From NCBI GenBank assembly GCA_037179385.1, contig CM074187.1:10231450-10295449 (forward strand): a stretch of 64,000 bases of DNA, given 5' to 3'. Positions 34,620 through 46,460 of this stretch are shown here, in pieces (within the stretch, counting starts at the first letter, position 1; each line of letters starts with the position of its first letter). This DNA is from Holothuria scabra. Lineage: Eukaryota > Echinodermata > Holothuroidea > Aspidochirotida > Holothuriidae. A program made the position numbers and the translations under genes. Under the pieces are notes generated by a model that was not told the DNA's origin, did not search any database, and saw only the letters and a program-made list of their open reading frames with translations.

Positions 34620-34923
34620 TTAAAGGCCCAATTTCCTCATCCCAAACAATACCAATTCTCCTAACCTTCTTGAATCAGCCCTTCCCACAATTGTCTGAAA
34701 TTCACCCTCATCCAGACACAATCTCATTTTATTGCTTCAGGGTGAATATAGAAAGCTCAATGTGTATAATCAAAACTCTGTCGGAACAGTTCGTGCTGTG
34801 TAATATAAGTTTTGGTACTCTGCATTGTTTGAATTAGAAGTCAATCAAAAAGCTGAGCCAATTGAGAGTTTCTGTTACCCTGTACTAAAAGTGTAGTTTG
34901 AGGTGAGAGGCTTTTCCCTTTAA
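34620..34923. mobile_element. TTAA-family MITE, complete
   Basis: TTAA at 34620-34623 precedes AGGCCCAATTTCCTCATCCC; the right end is GTTTGAGGTGAGAGGC then TTTTCCCTTTAA with TTAA at 34920-34923. Interior: CAGACACAATCTCATTTTAT, TCAAAACTCTGTCGG, TTCGTGCTGTGTAATATAAG. About 300 bp, closely related to the 60.5 kb copy. TTAA target and an AGG start fit Kolobok-type elements; piggyBac also uses TTAA. Confidence 0.8.
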
Positions 34924-36173
34924 GAGTCCTAGGTTCGAAATGTTTGGTGACCAAGGGCGTAAACCCGGTTTGTGGCCGAACCCTGGGGTGGAATCGTCTG
35001 TGAACATTCCTTCCATACGAGCGCAAGCGCACATGTATAAACAAACAAGCAAGCATATTATACACACTCACATTGACACACACATACTGTCAAATTGACT
35101 GATTGAAGTTCTCTAAAACTATCCCTTAAGTTATCTGAATGCTAATTTTTGCTTATTCTGCCTATCGTTTCTTACTCCGCTTGAATAAATAATTAGGGGC
35201 AAGTTTATTATCTTAAGCAACAAATGCATTAAATATGTTGGTCATGACGTCTCCTTAATCATGGCTGAAACATGCAGGAACCTACAACCAGCTTTTTTGT
35301 GAGGGTGCCAGGAGGTGACGAAATTTATGCTTGGAGATGAGTCCATAGTGTAGTCAGATTTTGGAAGGACATAGTTTGCATTTGACAAATCATTTAGGAA
35401 ACGAGGCGTAGTAACTGTGAAACAAAATTAAGACTTAGGGGTTATCATTTCATGAGGACCAAGGGAAGATTTTTTTGGGGGGAGGGGGGGTTGAACCCAG
35501 TTTTTCTAGTCCTCTCATCCAAAATAGAGCCAAGTACATTATAGGATAAAATACGATTCCAAGATATTCTTTATCCGATTATAACCAACCCTCCCCAAAA
35601 GTATGTCTCTGTAACCTTTACAAATGAGAACTTTGTCTAAGAACGTCTCGTTCCCGTACTATTGGTCTGTGCCACTGAAATGGGACACACTTTTGAAGCT
35701 CACAATTTGAACAAAAGACATAAAAATTGCAGTTCACTGCAAGATGTGACAAGTATTACAAGTTACACTAACAATCATGTAAAAGGATTCTGACATTCAG
35801 TGTAAAAGTTACCAGAGGAACTTCCTGTAATGTATTTTTATGTTTTATACACAGCCCTTTCAGTCACGGTCAGTGATGTAGGGGCATCGCCAAATATCTA
35901 GCCAGGTATACACAGGAAGTTAATTCTGAGCTATAGATTTTATTTCAATATTTCCTAATGTAATCATAGTAAAAATCAGCATCGACCACACAATTATAAT
36001 ACCTAGAACTGACTTTATAATTCCTGTACTGTGAAGCGATTTGAAGATTTGCACGTCACCCAAAAGAGACAGCCTACACTATCGTGCTACACCAAAAGAG
36101 TACGTTAGCCAAAAAAGCTTCATAAATTTGACTTCTTGTGAGAAACTGGTGCGATTAAAAAATTTTTGTTAGA
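34924..36173. other. Anonymous stretch
   Basis: A GGGGGGAGGGGGGG purine block lies near 35477. The overlapping minus-strand frames at 34841-35083 include the MITE end and are not taken as genes. Confidence 0.3.
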
Positions 36174-36415
36174 AACATACGGAAAAATATTGAAAACATT
36201 ATGGGAGCTCTTCAAGGGAGGAGTTTTATTGAGCAACCAATGTGCGAAAGAAGCTACTTTCGCGAGACAACTGTGTATGTGTAGGCGGAAGAGTCGTGAG
36301 TTGGTCCGTGTATGCAGGATCTACCACTACTTTAGCGTTAGCATGATTGTGTTTCTTCAGCTCTCCTCAGAACATAACATAGCTAGCTCGAAGCCAGTTC
36401 TAAGTATTATAATTC
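36174..36415 (+). CDS. Candidate internal exon, unrecognised protein
   Basis: A T-rich stretch AAATTTTTGTTAG precedes an open frame of about 80 codons, ending at ATTCT|GTGAGATCG, a good donor. Translation is mixed and basic in the middle (Cys-Met-Cys-Arg-Arg-Lys-Ser-Arg-Glu-Leu-Val-Arg-Val-Cys-Arg), with four cysteines in about 20 residues. If the donor is not used the frame stops at 36420. No known domain. A GC-rich patch follows directly. Confidence 0.25.
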
Positions 36416-36429
36416 TGTGAGATCGACCT

Positions 36430-36720
36430 TGATTCACAGGATGAAAGGAAGTGCTCCAAACCTTCCATGTGTTGATTTCAATGTCTCAAGGAGGGGCGGG
36501 GTGGGCCGTGCGAACCTTTTCCCGACTCAAGATCCAGCCCCAAGACACTCTCTCTGCCCGACTGAGGCACAGAAGTCTGCCCTATTCAGCAAGTTTTTGG
36601 CCAATGGGTGGCTGCAGCTCCTCGACCTCGTGCCCCGTACGGCCATGATTTCTATAGGTGCAAATTCAAGGTTCTGTGATTAATGGCCCAGTAAAGGGCT
36701 GTGAGGGACGTGCTTTTTTG
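36430..36720. other. GC-rich island
   Basis: About 290 bp well above 50% GC, unlike the flanks, with several CpGs and CCGTACGG. Both strands are open in places (36417-36683 plus; a shorter frame on minus starting ATGGCCGTACGG near 36645). Neither frame is recognisable. It may be the remains of a transposon or retrotransposon, or an exon. Confidence 0.5.
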
Positions 36721-36807
36721 GTCTTTCGAATTTCGGCTCGAGGGACCAAAATTAAAAACACGACATTGCTAGCCTGTTAGCGTAGTGTTCAGAAGTGGTA
36801 CTGCCAT

Positions 36808-36922
36808 AAAGTTAGGGTTTACCGACGCGCCAACATAAATGTGTTTCATTTAGTGCCATCTTGATGGGCAACAAGACACTTAGTTAATGCGTTTTCACCC
36901 CAACCCACAGTGGGAGTACTGT
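36808..36922 (-). mobile_element. SINE-B copy with internal deletion
   Basis: GTTAGGGTTTACCGACGCG, CCAACATAAATGTGTT match the 3' part and CCCCAACCCACAGTGGGAGT matches the 5' end; the central GTTCAAG-rich part and GTCGTAAGAGGCGA are absent. Confidence 0.65.
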
Positions 36923-37805
36923 TATGAAAATTATGCTAATGACTCCATGATAATGGAATTATCATGGACTTGAGTCACCTTGAGTTGCAGTTATCAGACA
37001 GAATGAATAGGCAGTAAAATAAAACAAATAAATTATTCCGAATGAAAGCATGAAATTGAACGTACACCGGAACGAATTTTTCTCTGTTATGCAACGCACG
37101 AACTGGCCAAACCATATTTGACTACATTTCACTCGGAATTATTAACTTGCCCACCTCAAGAAAAGAAGAAGCAAAAAAGAAAAAGAGTAGGCAGAAGTTC
37201 GATTTATTTTAGCCAAATTAAGAAAGAGCTTTCAGATGAATGTTTTACATAGGACTAGGGAATTTTCAAAGAACCACAGACAGAACTCTTAAAACTTTAG
37301 GACGTAGTGAACATGTAAAAAGTCCGGTTCAATTTCCCCACCAGAGAGTGCTGAATTATTACAGAATTTTACTGACCTCTGCCACAGTATACACCTCACT
37401 AAAAAATTAGCTTAACACGGTGAAATCGATTGACGAACAGCGATATTCTGTTCAGTACAAACGTTACCACGGGATATTTTTGTAGTATTCCGTAAAATGT
37501 GGCCTTTGTGTTGAAACGGGCTTTGCTGCATATCTCCAGCAGTTATTTGACCAATCAAGGAGAATTATGTATGCAGCGTTATTGCCGGTTAGTGTCAGCC
37601 AAAGGTGTGCTTGTAGCCAGAATTATACGATTGGGGTGGTTGTGTGAGTGTCCCCGTCTTCCTCTTTTGAGGAAAAAGGGTTTTCAAAGTCTCCATGCAG
37701 ATGGGGAATGGTGTAATTCTGCCTCAAAACGTAGTAAAGTTTATAGCGATTATTTTTTCATTTTAGTCAATATTTTGTTTTCAACCCTGAGTCCTGGGGT
37801 CTGGG

Positions 37806-38060
37806 TCATACCCAGCTCCACCCCTTGTCTCCCCTCCTGATCAAAAGGGCAGTCTCAAATGTTAATTTACGGTCAATGTATAGTTCTGGATAGGTGTTAG
37901 TTGATTGAAGTATGGGCAACTGGGTACATACGGCTTTTCCTTCCCTTTGGCGTATCCCAAAATTTGCATTAAGTTTTACCACCTCGCCATAAAATTTTCT
38001 TGTCGAATTGGTGTACTGCGCTCTTACTAGTTTTGTTTTCAAAGCTTGTCGGCGACCTTA
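37806..38060 (-). CDS. Candidate coding segment, unrecognised protein
   Basis: A minus-strand frame of about 83 codons ends with TGA at 37806. Codon usage and composition look coding: a basic N-terminal half (Thr-Arg-Lys-Phe-Tyr-Gly-Glu-Val-Val-Lys-Leu) and a C-terminal Tyr-Pro-Glu-Leu-Tyr-Ile-Asp-Arg-Lys-Leu-Thr-Phe-Glu-Thr-Ala. It ends Gly-Trp-Ser-Trp-Val. An in-frame acceptor-like AGAGCGCAG at about 38019 would join in phase 0 with the exon at 38288-38382, but it lacks a pyrimidine tract. It may be a terminal exon or a transposon remnant. Confidence 0.28.
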
Positions 38061-38287
38061 TAGAATTACATACTAGAGCCAGGCTCTTCATTTCCTCTTT
38101 AAAAACAGGAATTGAATTATTTATTTTGAAACCCACTGTAATATTCTCTTTTCTGCCTATGACAGCTATCGTAACATTGGGTTGTCAAGTTGACGTACTT
38201 TTGATTTTTAATATCAAACATTTGTCGGATAATTTGGTCTGAGAAACTAACAACAGCGGTTTTGCACTTTGTGTAGTTGAAACTCAC

Positions 38288-38382
38288 CACGACACGTGGG
38301 TTGTCAACTTCCCGTACCTGTTCAAGAATTCTTAACTCGGTCAAAGGAGTCAAAAAGAACGGAACTTGTTGAGGGATCTTAT
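38288..38382 (-). CDS. Candidate internal exon, unrecognised protein
   Basis: On the minus strand TTCTTCTTAACCTGTTTACT and AAGTCAGTGATCAG give a good acceptor region, and CGTGTCGTG|GTGAGTTT is a near-ideal donor. Between them 95 nt read Lys-Ile-Pro-Gln-Gln-Val-Pro-Phe-Phe-Leu-Thr-Pro-Leu-Thr-Glu-Leu and end Asp-Asn-Pro-Arg-Val-Val. The frame is open through the donor as well (to 38117). An opposing plus-strand frame (38296-38517) is the main competitor. Confidence 0.3.
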
Positions 38383-38519
38383 CTGATCACTGACTTAGTA
38401 AACAGGTTAAGAAGAATCCGGACGAAATGTCCGCCAGGGAAACCCCTCCGGAAGTCTACAAGCTACCTTGTTAAACTTCATATTATACAGTATAACTTCC
38501 CGTGTACTCTCTTATGAAA

Positions 38520-41436
38520 TGGTTTGAACTTATTGCCCAGCATGCAAGACTGAACAAAATAACTCGTATCTTAAAAATCAGAGTAGAAGCATTTCGATCA
38601 CTTTTGTATTCTTCCGGCATACTCATAATTAATTATTCAGAACAGCTATGTTGTCAAAAACGCATTTTTCTTTTAATATTGCTTTAAAACTCTTGTTGTT
38701 GTCGAAATGAAAATTTTATGAAGTTTAAAAAATGACGAACCATCTCCAATCGATTGGGTATAATCTAAAATTTGCGTAAATTGATGATTTTTCTTCAGTT
38801 CATTGGAGTGATTTAATCAGATCACTGACATAAGCATACATCCCATCTATTTTGATTATTTTTACATCTGGAAATGGTGACATGGGAACAAAATCTTCAG
38901 TGACAAAAGTTTAAACCTTCACTCACTTGTTTTTAAACTTGAATTTGTTTACAACTAGTATACATTGTAATAGTAGCGGCAGACATGGTAAAGGGCGACA
39001 AAGTGGAATAAATGAATGACTTTTAATTGAGGCTGAACCGTGTGTAAAAGCCTTAAATGTATCAATAAAAGCCAAACGTGACTTTACATAATTGATATAA
39101 AATACAGATATGCAATACATTATAACGGATACATAATTAGAATCAATTAACTGCAGGTAAAGTACACTCCACTACTCTGTGTTGATCCGTTGTCAATTCC
39201 ACCTCACGAAATTAACGAATAAGAGTGACATGCATGAATTCAAGAAGAGATGGGTTCTCTGCCCTCGTCCAGCCCCTCGTCAACAATAACAAAGACTCGA
39301 TAATTAGCATAATGTTCATTCTGGAGATGATTCAAGGGGCTTTCAGCACCTCTCCCCCTGACCCGCCATCCCACCTATCCTATACTCCACCCTTACGTAT
39401 AAACATGATCGGCTTCCCAAACTTTCGTTTTGTTTTGATAGAGTGAGACTATATCATAATGTGAAACTCCTTCCCATGTTCTCCCCTTCTTAGTTGACAA
39501 ATCCTGGACAGGTAGATCTTAAGACAAAATGATGTTATCAGCAAATGATTTTCAACCTACAAAATGTCCATAAAATGAAGCAGATTCTAAAGGATCAACG
39601 AGTAGACACTGAGGCAATACGGTATACTTTTTCTAAAGTCCTCCCGACCCTCTGGCAAAGGGTCATTCGGCAAATCAAAGTTTAAACTGCTTCCCCAAGA
39701 AGCTATTACGCCCACTGAAGGACAACACTTGAATCGGTATGTAACCGGCGAAGTGGAGGTGGACGGGGGAGGGGAGATTTTTGCATGCCACCATAAAGCT
39801 TCTTACAAATGTTATACCCTATTTACGTGGGAATTAAACCCGGAGGTTTTATTTTCACTTGTGGAAAGCCGGATGCGTGTACAGTTTAAGTATAAAAAGC
39901 ACAGAATTTCAGGAGGTGGGGGGCGGGGGGCTTATATATACTAGTGCCCATATAAGGGCTTTAAGGAATTTGATAAGATATACCCTAACGGTTTACAGAG
40001 TACCACCAAGTGAGCCTAATGGGCATCCCCAAGTTAAGGTAATAGGTAGTGACAAACTTATCAGAATATTGATGACAAATTCACAGAAAGAAGCCTTGAG
40101 TGAGTCCCATGCAAACGAGTGCGGAGGGGTCAGTTTCCAGTTTACGGCATGCAGCAGTGGCGGAAGGAAAGCATGTGGTAGTGGTGGTAGGGTGGAGGTG
40201 GCGGTAGTAAGTAGAAGGTTGGAAGGAACTTAAACATAACACCATTACACAAAAGACTGACATGTTTTATGTACTTTTACAAATAATGTGCAGACTTAGT
40301 TCAGTGTTACTTCATTCTGTTTGGAAATATAAGGCTCATGGAATAGAAGGGTGCAAGCAATTCATTCAGGTGAAGTTACAAAAATTTATACCCATTTATA
40401 ATAAACATAGATTGACTTCGACGGTAAAAGCTAACCATTGGGCTTACTGTACATAAAATACATGTATATTACCCACCGTGTCTGCTCACGGAAACATCAA
40501 ACCTCTATCGCCGAGCTTCTCGTCGGGCCCTAAGACATGTACAAAAGATAATAATATTCTGGGAATTGAAGAATATGCCAAGCCCTCTCTTTAACGAGAA
40601 AACCAAAACATTTAAAACGAAATCGGTCATGGCAGCAAATCGCTTGTGGTGATAAGTGCGACATATGTATATTTTTAATGGTGGCCTCCCGACAAAGACA
40701 AATGCAGTTACCCCATACTTGGTCTGGGGCCCGGACCGGGGAGCATAGTCCATTGCACTAGGAAGAGGTACTTCCCTTCTTCGACGGTCTTTACCATGCT
40801 TTTCCATGCAAGGGGTGGTCACTTATTCACGATATCACAATAGAAAATCTCAAGTTGAGAGTAACTTGATATCATTCCTATCAGTCCATCAAGAATAAAC
40901 AATATCATGAGAGTGATACCTTGGATGTGGTGAATTAACATATCCATACTAACTGTGTGTCTCACTGCTATCATTTTTAAGTTAAACGGTGTATTTCTTA
41001 ACCAAAACTGTTCACTCAAACAATAGAGACAATATTCGAACTAAAAAAAAAATCATTAATTAAACTTTTTCAGAAACAAAGATATGGAGATGACTTATTT
41101 ATTCTTTACGACTGAAAACCACATCGCGTGAGGAAACGCGAGAAGCGGAATACAAGAATGTAATTATTTCATATTTTTCCACCTATATTCGTGGCACAAA
41201 CAACTCCGGATGAACACCTTCTGTTTCCTGAAATCAGTCGAGCTTTTCTTCAAAAGTTACCAACGATCTTTTTACGCATCGTCAAGAATGGAATACAGGA
41301 AAGAGTTAATCACGCATCTCCGCTTTTTTGCACAACTAACGATCCTAGTCCTATACTTCACACACTCTAAGATAATCGATGAACCTTGCAATAGGTAGAT
41401 GTCACCACGGAAGTGAATGAGAAAATGCCCTTAAAT
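38520..41436. other. Mostly anonymous stretch
   Basis: Contains purine-rich GGGGGGCGGGGGG at about 39917 and a GGTGGT-rich patch at 40150-40210. Frames at 39225-39446, 39859-40233 and 40505-40822 lack splice support and recognisable motifs. No repeat copies found. Confidence 0.3.
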
Positions 41437-41729
41437 TTAAAGACAGTCAACTCTCACCCTAAACTACAATTTTTATAGTAGTCTACAGAAATTCTCAGTT
41501 GGCAAAGCTTTTTGATTGACAGCAAGTTTAAATAATGAAGCCCACTGTTACTCATGCTACACATCATGTATTGTACTGAGAGTGTTTTGATTACACATTC
41601 GGGTCTTGTATACTCTACATTAAAGAGTAAACTGAGATTGGGTTCAGATGAAGATAAGTTTTAGATTGGCTTAAATTCAGTGGGTTCGGAGGACTGGAAC
41701 TGTCTGGGGTGAGAGTATTAGGCCATTAA
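41437..41729. mobile_element. TTAA-family MITE, complete
   Basis: TTAA at 41437-41440 precedes AGACAGTCAACTCTCACCC and AAACTACAATTT; the right end GTCTGGGGTGAGAGTATTAG runs to GGCCATTAA with TTAA at 41726-41729. The interior TTGTACTGAGAGTGTTTTGA is shared with 21.6 and 63.5 kb. The orientation is reversed relative to 34.6 kb. Confidence 0.8.
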
Positions 41730-42620
41730 TACCTCCCAAGAGCATACCTTCTGTCACGTGCAGTCCGGTCCTTCTTTGGGGCAGGAGAAACATTAGGAAG
41801 AAGCAGAGACACAAACGGAGAACAAAATGCCTATCTTGTTGGTATTTTATGATTTGCCAAATGTTAGGCACATGTTAGGTGAATATATACAAATGCCGTA
41901 CTGAGGCTTACGCAATACGCCTTTGACCTTGTAATGACTACATGCAACCTTGACCAGTTTGGTTTCATTTAATAAAGTAACAATTTTACTCAGAATGAGT
42001 ACAAATGGACTCAACCTACATGGGGTTAGATATACGACATAGATTGTTTAACCTGAGAGCACTGTCCCCACATCACGTTATTCACAATTAACTAATGTAC
42101 ACTTATTTATAGCAAATTATTTACAATAATTAAATGACTGACGCAATGTACCTTGTATTGTACAAACAGGTTTGTTCCTATTATAAGGTGAAAATGCGGG
42201 TTGATCATGCACACTAACGGCTTCCATGGTTGATTCTACTATGTAGACAATGGAAACCGAGATTACTACAACCGAGAACTTTTATGTAACGGTAGAATAT
42301 CGTCAAAACGTTCATCTCATGGGAGATTTCGAAGTGTATGACATTTTAAAAATGTAGTAATGTTCTTATTTTGAATTACTCAGCATATTCGTATCAATTC
42401 GTAGTAATTTAAGGAATAAGTGCGGGTAAGACGCTATAAAGATTTTAATTTGAAACTTAGAGAAGTGAAATTTTGGACAAGTCTTGTGTAGCCTTTTTTC
42501 TTAGCTTTTTTTCTCTGTGCTTCTCTGTTTTCAAGGATAAGTGTAACTACCAATGACTCTGTTTAAAATGAATCCGATGAACGGCACGTCACTTCAATAT
42601 CTCGTCAGGAAGCTTAAACC
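41730..42620. other. Anonymous stretch
   Basis: No exon, repeat copy or regulatory cluster recognised. Confidence 0.3.
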
Positions 42621-42628
42621 AGTATGAA

Positions 42629-43067
42629 CAGTGGCGTAGCTGTTGCCACAGAGTGTTGTCTAAGGCCTTCAAAATGAGGCTCTCCGACGACATTATAAGG
42701 GTCAAGAGCTTATATTGGAGAAAATTTGAAACTTACTGAAGGAAAATTCATGAAAACAGCACCACTGTAGTTGCCGATATCATGATCTGGTGATTTTGTC
42801 TTTTCAAGAGTTCGGAAAACTTTCCAAACTGGTTTATGAGGGAACACGACTGCAATAATAACTGAAAGTTGCTGCTCGCAAGAGCGTAGAAAATTTTGCA
42901 TTTTTGAAAAAATAATTACAAGAATGAACCTTTTATTGGAGAGAATTCGAAATTTCATGAAAGAAGAGTTGGGAAAGCCACGCTGTAGTTTACTGGCAAA
43001 TTTCCGAATTCTCCATTTTTCTGAGCCAGCGGGGCAATTGCCCCCCCCCCCCATAGCTACTCTACTC
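42629..43067. mobile_element. hAT-like non-autonomous element
   Basis: Left end CAGTGGCGTAGCTG; right end CATAGCTACTCTACTC, an imperfect inverted copy. Flanks AGTATGAA and AGTAAGAC agree at 6 of 8 positions, compatible with an old 8 bp duplication. A C-run of about 13 lies next to the right end. The body aligns with 27950-28364. The two frames at 42710-43139 are shadows of this repeat. Confidence 0.72.
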
Positions 43068-43069
43068 AG

Positions 43070-44380
43070 TAAGACTAACTGCCAGAAACGAACACGAGAC
43101 GGATGTCTCCCCTTGATTTATCCGAGATATATATGGTAATGAGGTCTTCTGTATGCCCCGTAATCTGTAAACGTCGTAAAGAGTGAAAACAGCTAAAGTA
43201 ATAATCTTTATTTCACCACTAGAAGTTAATATTTTCCAACGAAAAATGTAAAAGGTTGTTTAGAACGATCAACAAGCACTTTTAAATACCACAAATGAAA
43301 AAGTTAACCAATTGTGACTGGACCGGGCCAGATAACGGTTATACCGTGTTATGGGACAAACTTGGAAAACACACCTGCACGTAAAAATTCATAAAGGCAT
43401 TATCATACTTTAATTAAGAACATTAACAAGAGTTATCTAGAATAATATATATTTTTGTGCTTACACGTAACTTGGCAACAGAATTATGGCTTTCATCAAC
43501 TTTGAAAAAATGACGAGGTAAATGCAATGAAACTCAGAGATATTTTGCGTTCACACGTACTCTAATTTTCCCAGTATTTACAGAATTAAATTGATTTTCA
43601 GTGTTAAAGGATTTTATCAAAGGGGAAGAGCACTCACCTAAACTTGTATTAGTAGAGTAAACTGTCCTGTTTCATGAAAAACTATTGAAAATCAGGTGAC
43701 ACTTGCGAGATTTGCTAGTGGTTCTTGCCTGGTTTACTTTGAATATACACATTTAGCCCAAGTCTTGAAATGTTATAAAAGTAGCATTAAAGAGAAACAA
43801 GAAGAAAATTGTGCTATTTGGCTTTTGTTTGAGTTTGGGGCGACTGCTTTCGCCCTTTAAAGTCTAAAACTGGCGTCACGTGTTTTCCACAATTGAAAAG
43901 GTGCAAGGAAGTAAGACACACATCACATCAGACTTCCAATACGATTTAATAACTTAGGTAGGGCACAGACTTCCCATCAGTGACACATAGTCTACAAGAA
44001 AGAAAAAAAAAACTTTGAATGTCAGTTGTGACCGAGAATAAAGCATTTAAACGGACGGGAGATTTATTACTGCCATTGTTCACAAAATATCCTCCTTCAA
44101 AGGGATGCCCTTCTTCAAAGAAAGTATACTTTTGATGGTTCAGCTTTTACAGTTGATCGTTTTAGTGGATAACTTCAAATTTTAACAGTTACAGATTCTT
44201 TAGGATGTCACTCAGCCTCACTTTGCCGCCAAGGAATAGCATCTACTTAATTCCGATTTCCTTATTTTCTTACAAAAATCTCCTAAGGTGTCCATGATCT
44301 CAATTCAGAGCCATGACAGAGACTCTGTGAGCTTTACCGAATATCGGCTGGATGTGTAACGATTAAAGGACATCCATTCT
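43070..44380. other. Anonymous stretch
   Basis: No exon or repeat copy recognised. Confidence 0.3.
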
Positions 44381-44389
44381 TTAACAATA

Positions 44390-44782
44390 GAAGGGGAGGA
44401 ATAATATTTTATATGCGGTGCTGTTTTCATAGCCAGAATGGGTAGCTGGGTTACAAGTTAGGTTGTATATTAGGTTAGAAGGTTTTAGGGTATGGCCTAA
44501 CGTCTGGGTGCCTGGGAGAAGTAAAGTTACCCTCAGGGTTTTTTGAGCGTTGAGCGAGAGGTGTTAAATTGTATGTGACTCAATTCGTATAGCCTGTACA
44601 GATGACTATTGAGTGGTATACCGTCATTATAATTAAGTTTGATGGGTGAATTCTTCTCTTTTTAAACTTCCCTTGTAAGTATCTTAATTATTTGTAAACT
44701 TTGTAAATAACTGTTTCATTGAATTAGTGTACGTGAAGGCACAAATAAAGTTTTCTTTAAAAAAAATTTAAAAAAAAACGCA
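44390..44782 (+). other. mRNA 3'-end-like segment with A-tail (possible retrocopy)
   Basis: The segment ends in GGCACAAATAAAGTTTTCTT followed by A-rich sequence (44760-44780), i.e. a polyadenylation signal about a dozen bases before an A tract, as in a transcript 3' end copied back into DNA. No coding frame is preserved upstream and no target-site duplication was found. A genuine genomic polyadenylation site with a chance A tract is the alternative. Confidence 0.4.
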
Positions 44783-46460
44783 TTTGCCTGTGATCGACTG
44801 CGAGTTTATACAGTGGACCATACTGAATTCTGGGGCTATAGAACAATTTTTAAATCCAGAAACTCCAGAACTTTCATGAATTCTCTTGCATCGATTTAAG
44901 AAAAGAGCATGGGGGATGGATTCGATGGGTGGTGTGTAAGGAGAAAGTGTATTTTTAATTCTACAGTGGTGTGCCAAACAGGAATAAATGATCAATTAGT
45001 TTTTGAAATTATATTACACCTATATTCAATCAATGTTCATGGATTTTTCCAAACATGAAATAATCACCACATAAAAATAAAAAATAAAAAACAAGTTACA
45101 ATGGAACTTGTAAATACAAGGTACTTCTTTTAACTTAAAAAATTTACACGAACAAAAGCTTTGGAATTAGAAACCAATTTAAATTTGAACAAAAGAATGT
45201 AAATGGAAAAATATCATTATTTTTTTTTCATCCTCTTTTATTAAATTTGCATCATGTGCTACATATTAACAAAGCAATAAATAATAATGCATCTGCAAAC
45301 GTAACATATACCGACTACCTTTAAACTTTTTATTCGAAAATAAACAGAAAATAATGTATTCTAAATTTGTTTTGGCGATGAGCATAAATCTTTGACCTTA
45401 ATGTCCCATACTTATGTTTACAATTTTCCTCTTCTTTTGATCAGTGTATGCATCAACATGGGACATTTCCATGGCATTAAATAACTTTATATTTGCATTT
45501 GCACACAGCTTCCTCCAACATAATCCGAAAATAACGTATTTTGAATTTGCTTTTACGGCGAACAAAAATCTTTTACTTCAATTTTCCCATTCTTATGTTT
45601 ACAAATTGAATTCTTCCACGTCCCATAGAACTGTATAAAGAATTATTCAAGTTGGAAAAGAAGTAGACGGTCTCTGAATGCTGACTGTATGCTATCATAG
45701 GTTATTGTTGAACATACCCTTGCTTGGCCAATTTTTTTATCGACTTGGATAGCAAACTTAAAATTCGTTTAAGTTTGGTAACTCAGGATTCATTTTCTTG
45801 TTGAACAAATAAAATTTAAGATAAAATTTTATGGATGTTTTAAAGAGAATTTATACCCCGAAAATAAATCTTCCTTGAAGAATATAAATTGTCTGCCTAG
45901 CGTGCTTTGTTCAATTTCCAGGATAAGATTGGCAAGCTAGTGACATTACATTCCTAAAATAAGTGTTCTGTAGATTCACCCTCCTCATTTTTGCTCATTT
46001 TAAAAAGTACAAATTTGGTCTGTCTACAGTTTTCATACGACAAAGATGGGAGTTAATGCCTGAAAATTAAAAAAAAAAAATATCCTGATCATTTAAATTG
46101 AATAAAAGCTATTTCAACAAAACTTCTCAACCTGTCAACAGTATCTAATAGCAACCTTTTTTAATGAATGGAATAAACACCTTTTATCCTCTCCAGAGGT
46201 TTTTTTTTTAATATTATATATATTATAAATATGTCAAGAAATTATTTGCATGGATATGCTGTGTTTCATATAATTGTACGTAATTTGTCCTAGTTTACCG
46301 GTGTAATGGTTCTCTTATCAATTGGGTTTATCAGTGGACTTAAAAAGACCATGCCTTAGCAACAAACTCGAAGTAGAACAACGGTTCAACCCATTTTCTT
46401 AGGACTAAACGGGATGATTAAGATTTTTTCTCTCACCGTCATCTTTCTCAGTTGTCAAGC
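44783..46460. other. AT-rich non-coding stretch
   Basis: Contains the duplicated block described at 45335-45617. No exon recognised. Confidence 0.3.
45335..45617. repeat. Imperfect ~95-bp direct duplication
   Basis: CGAAAATAAACAG...GTATTCTAAATTTG (45335 on) and CCGAAAATAACGTATTTTGA (45525 on) begin two blocks that both pass through a GGCGA or GGCGAAC motif and end CTTATGTTTACAA before a CTTC-rich stretch. Offset is about 185-190 bp. Confidence 0.7.

Noticed and set aside
42710..43139. Overlapping frames of 114 and 71 codons on opposite strands
   Set aside because: Both lie within the hAT-like element copy shared with 27.8 kb, where neither frame is kept.
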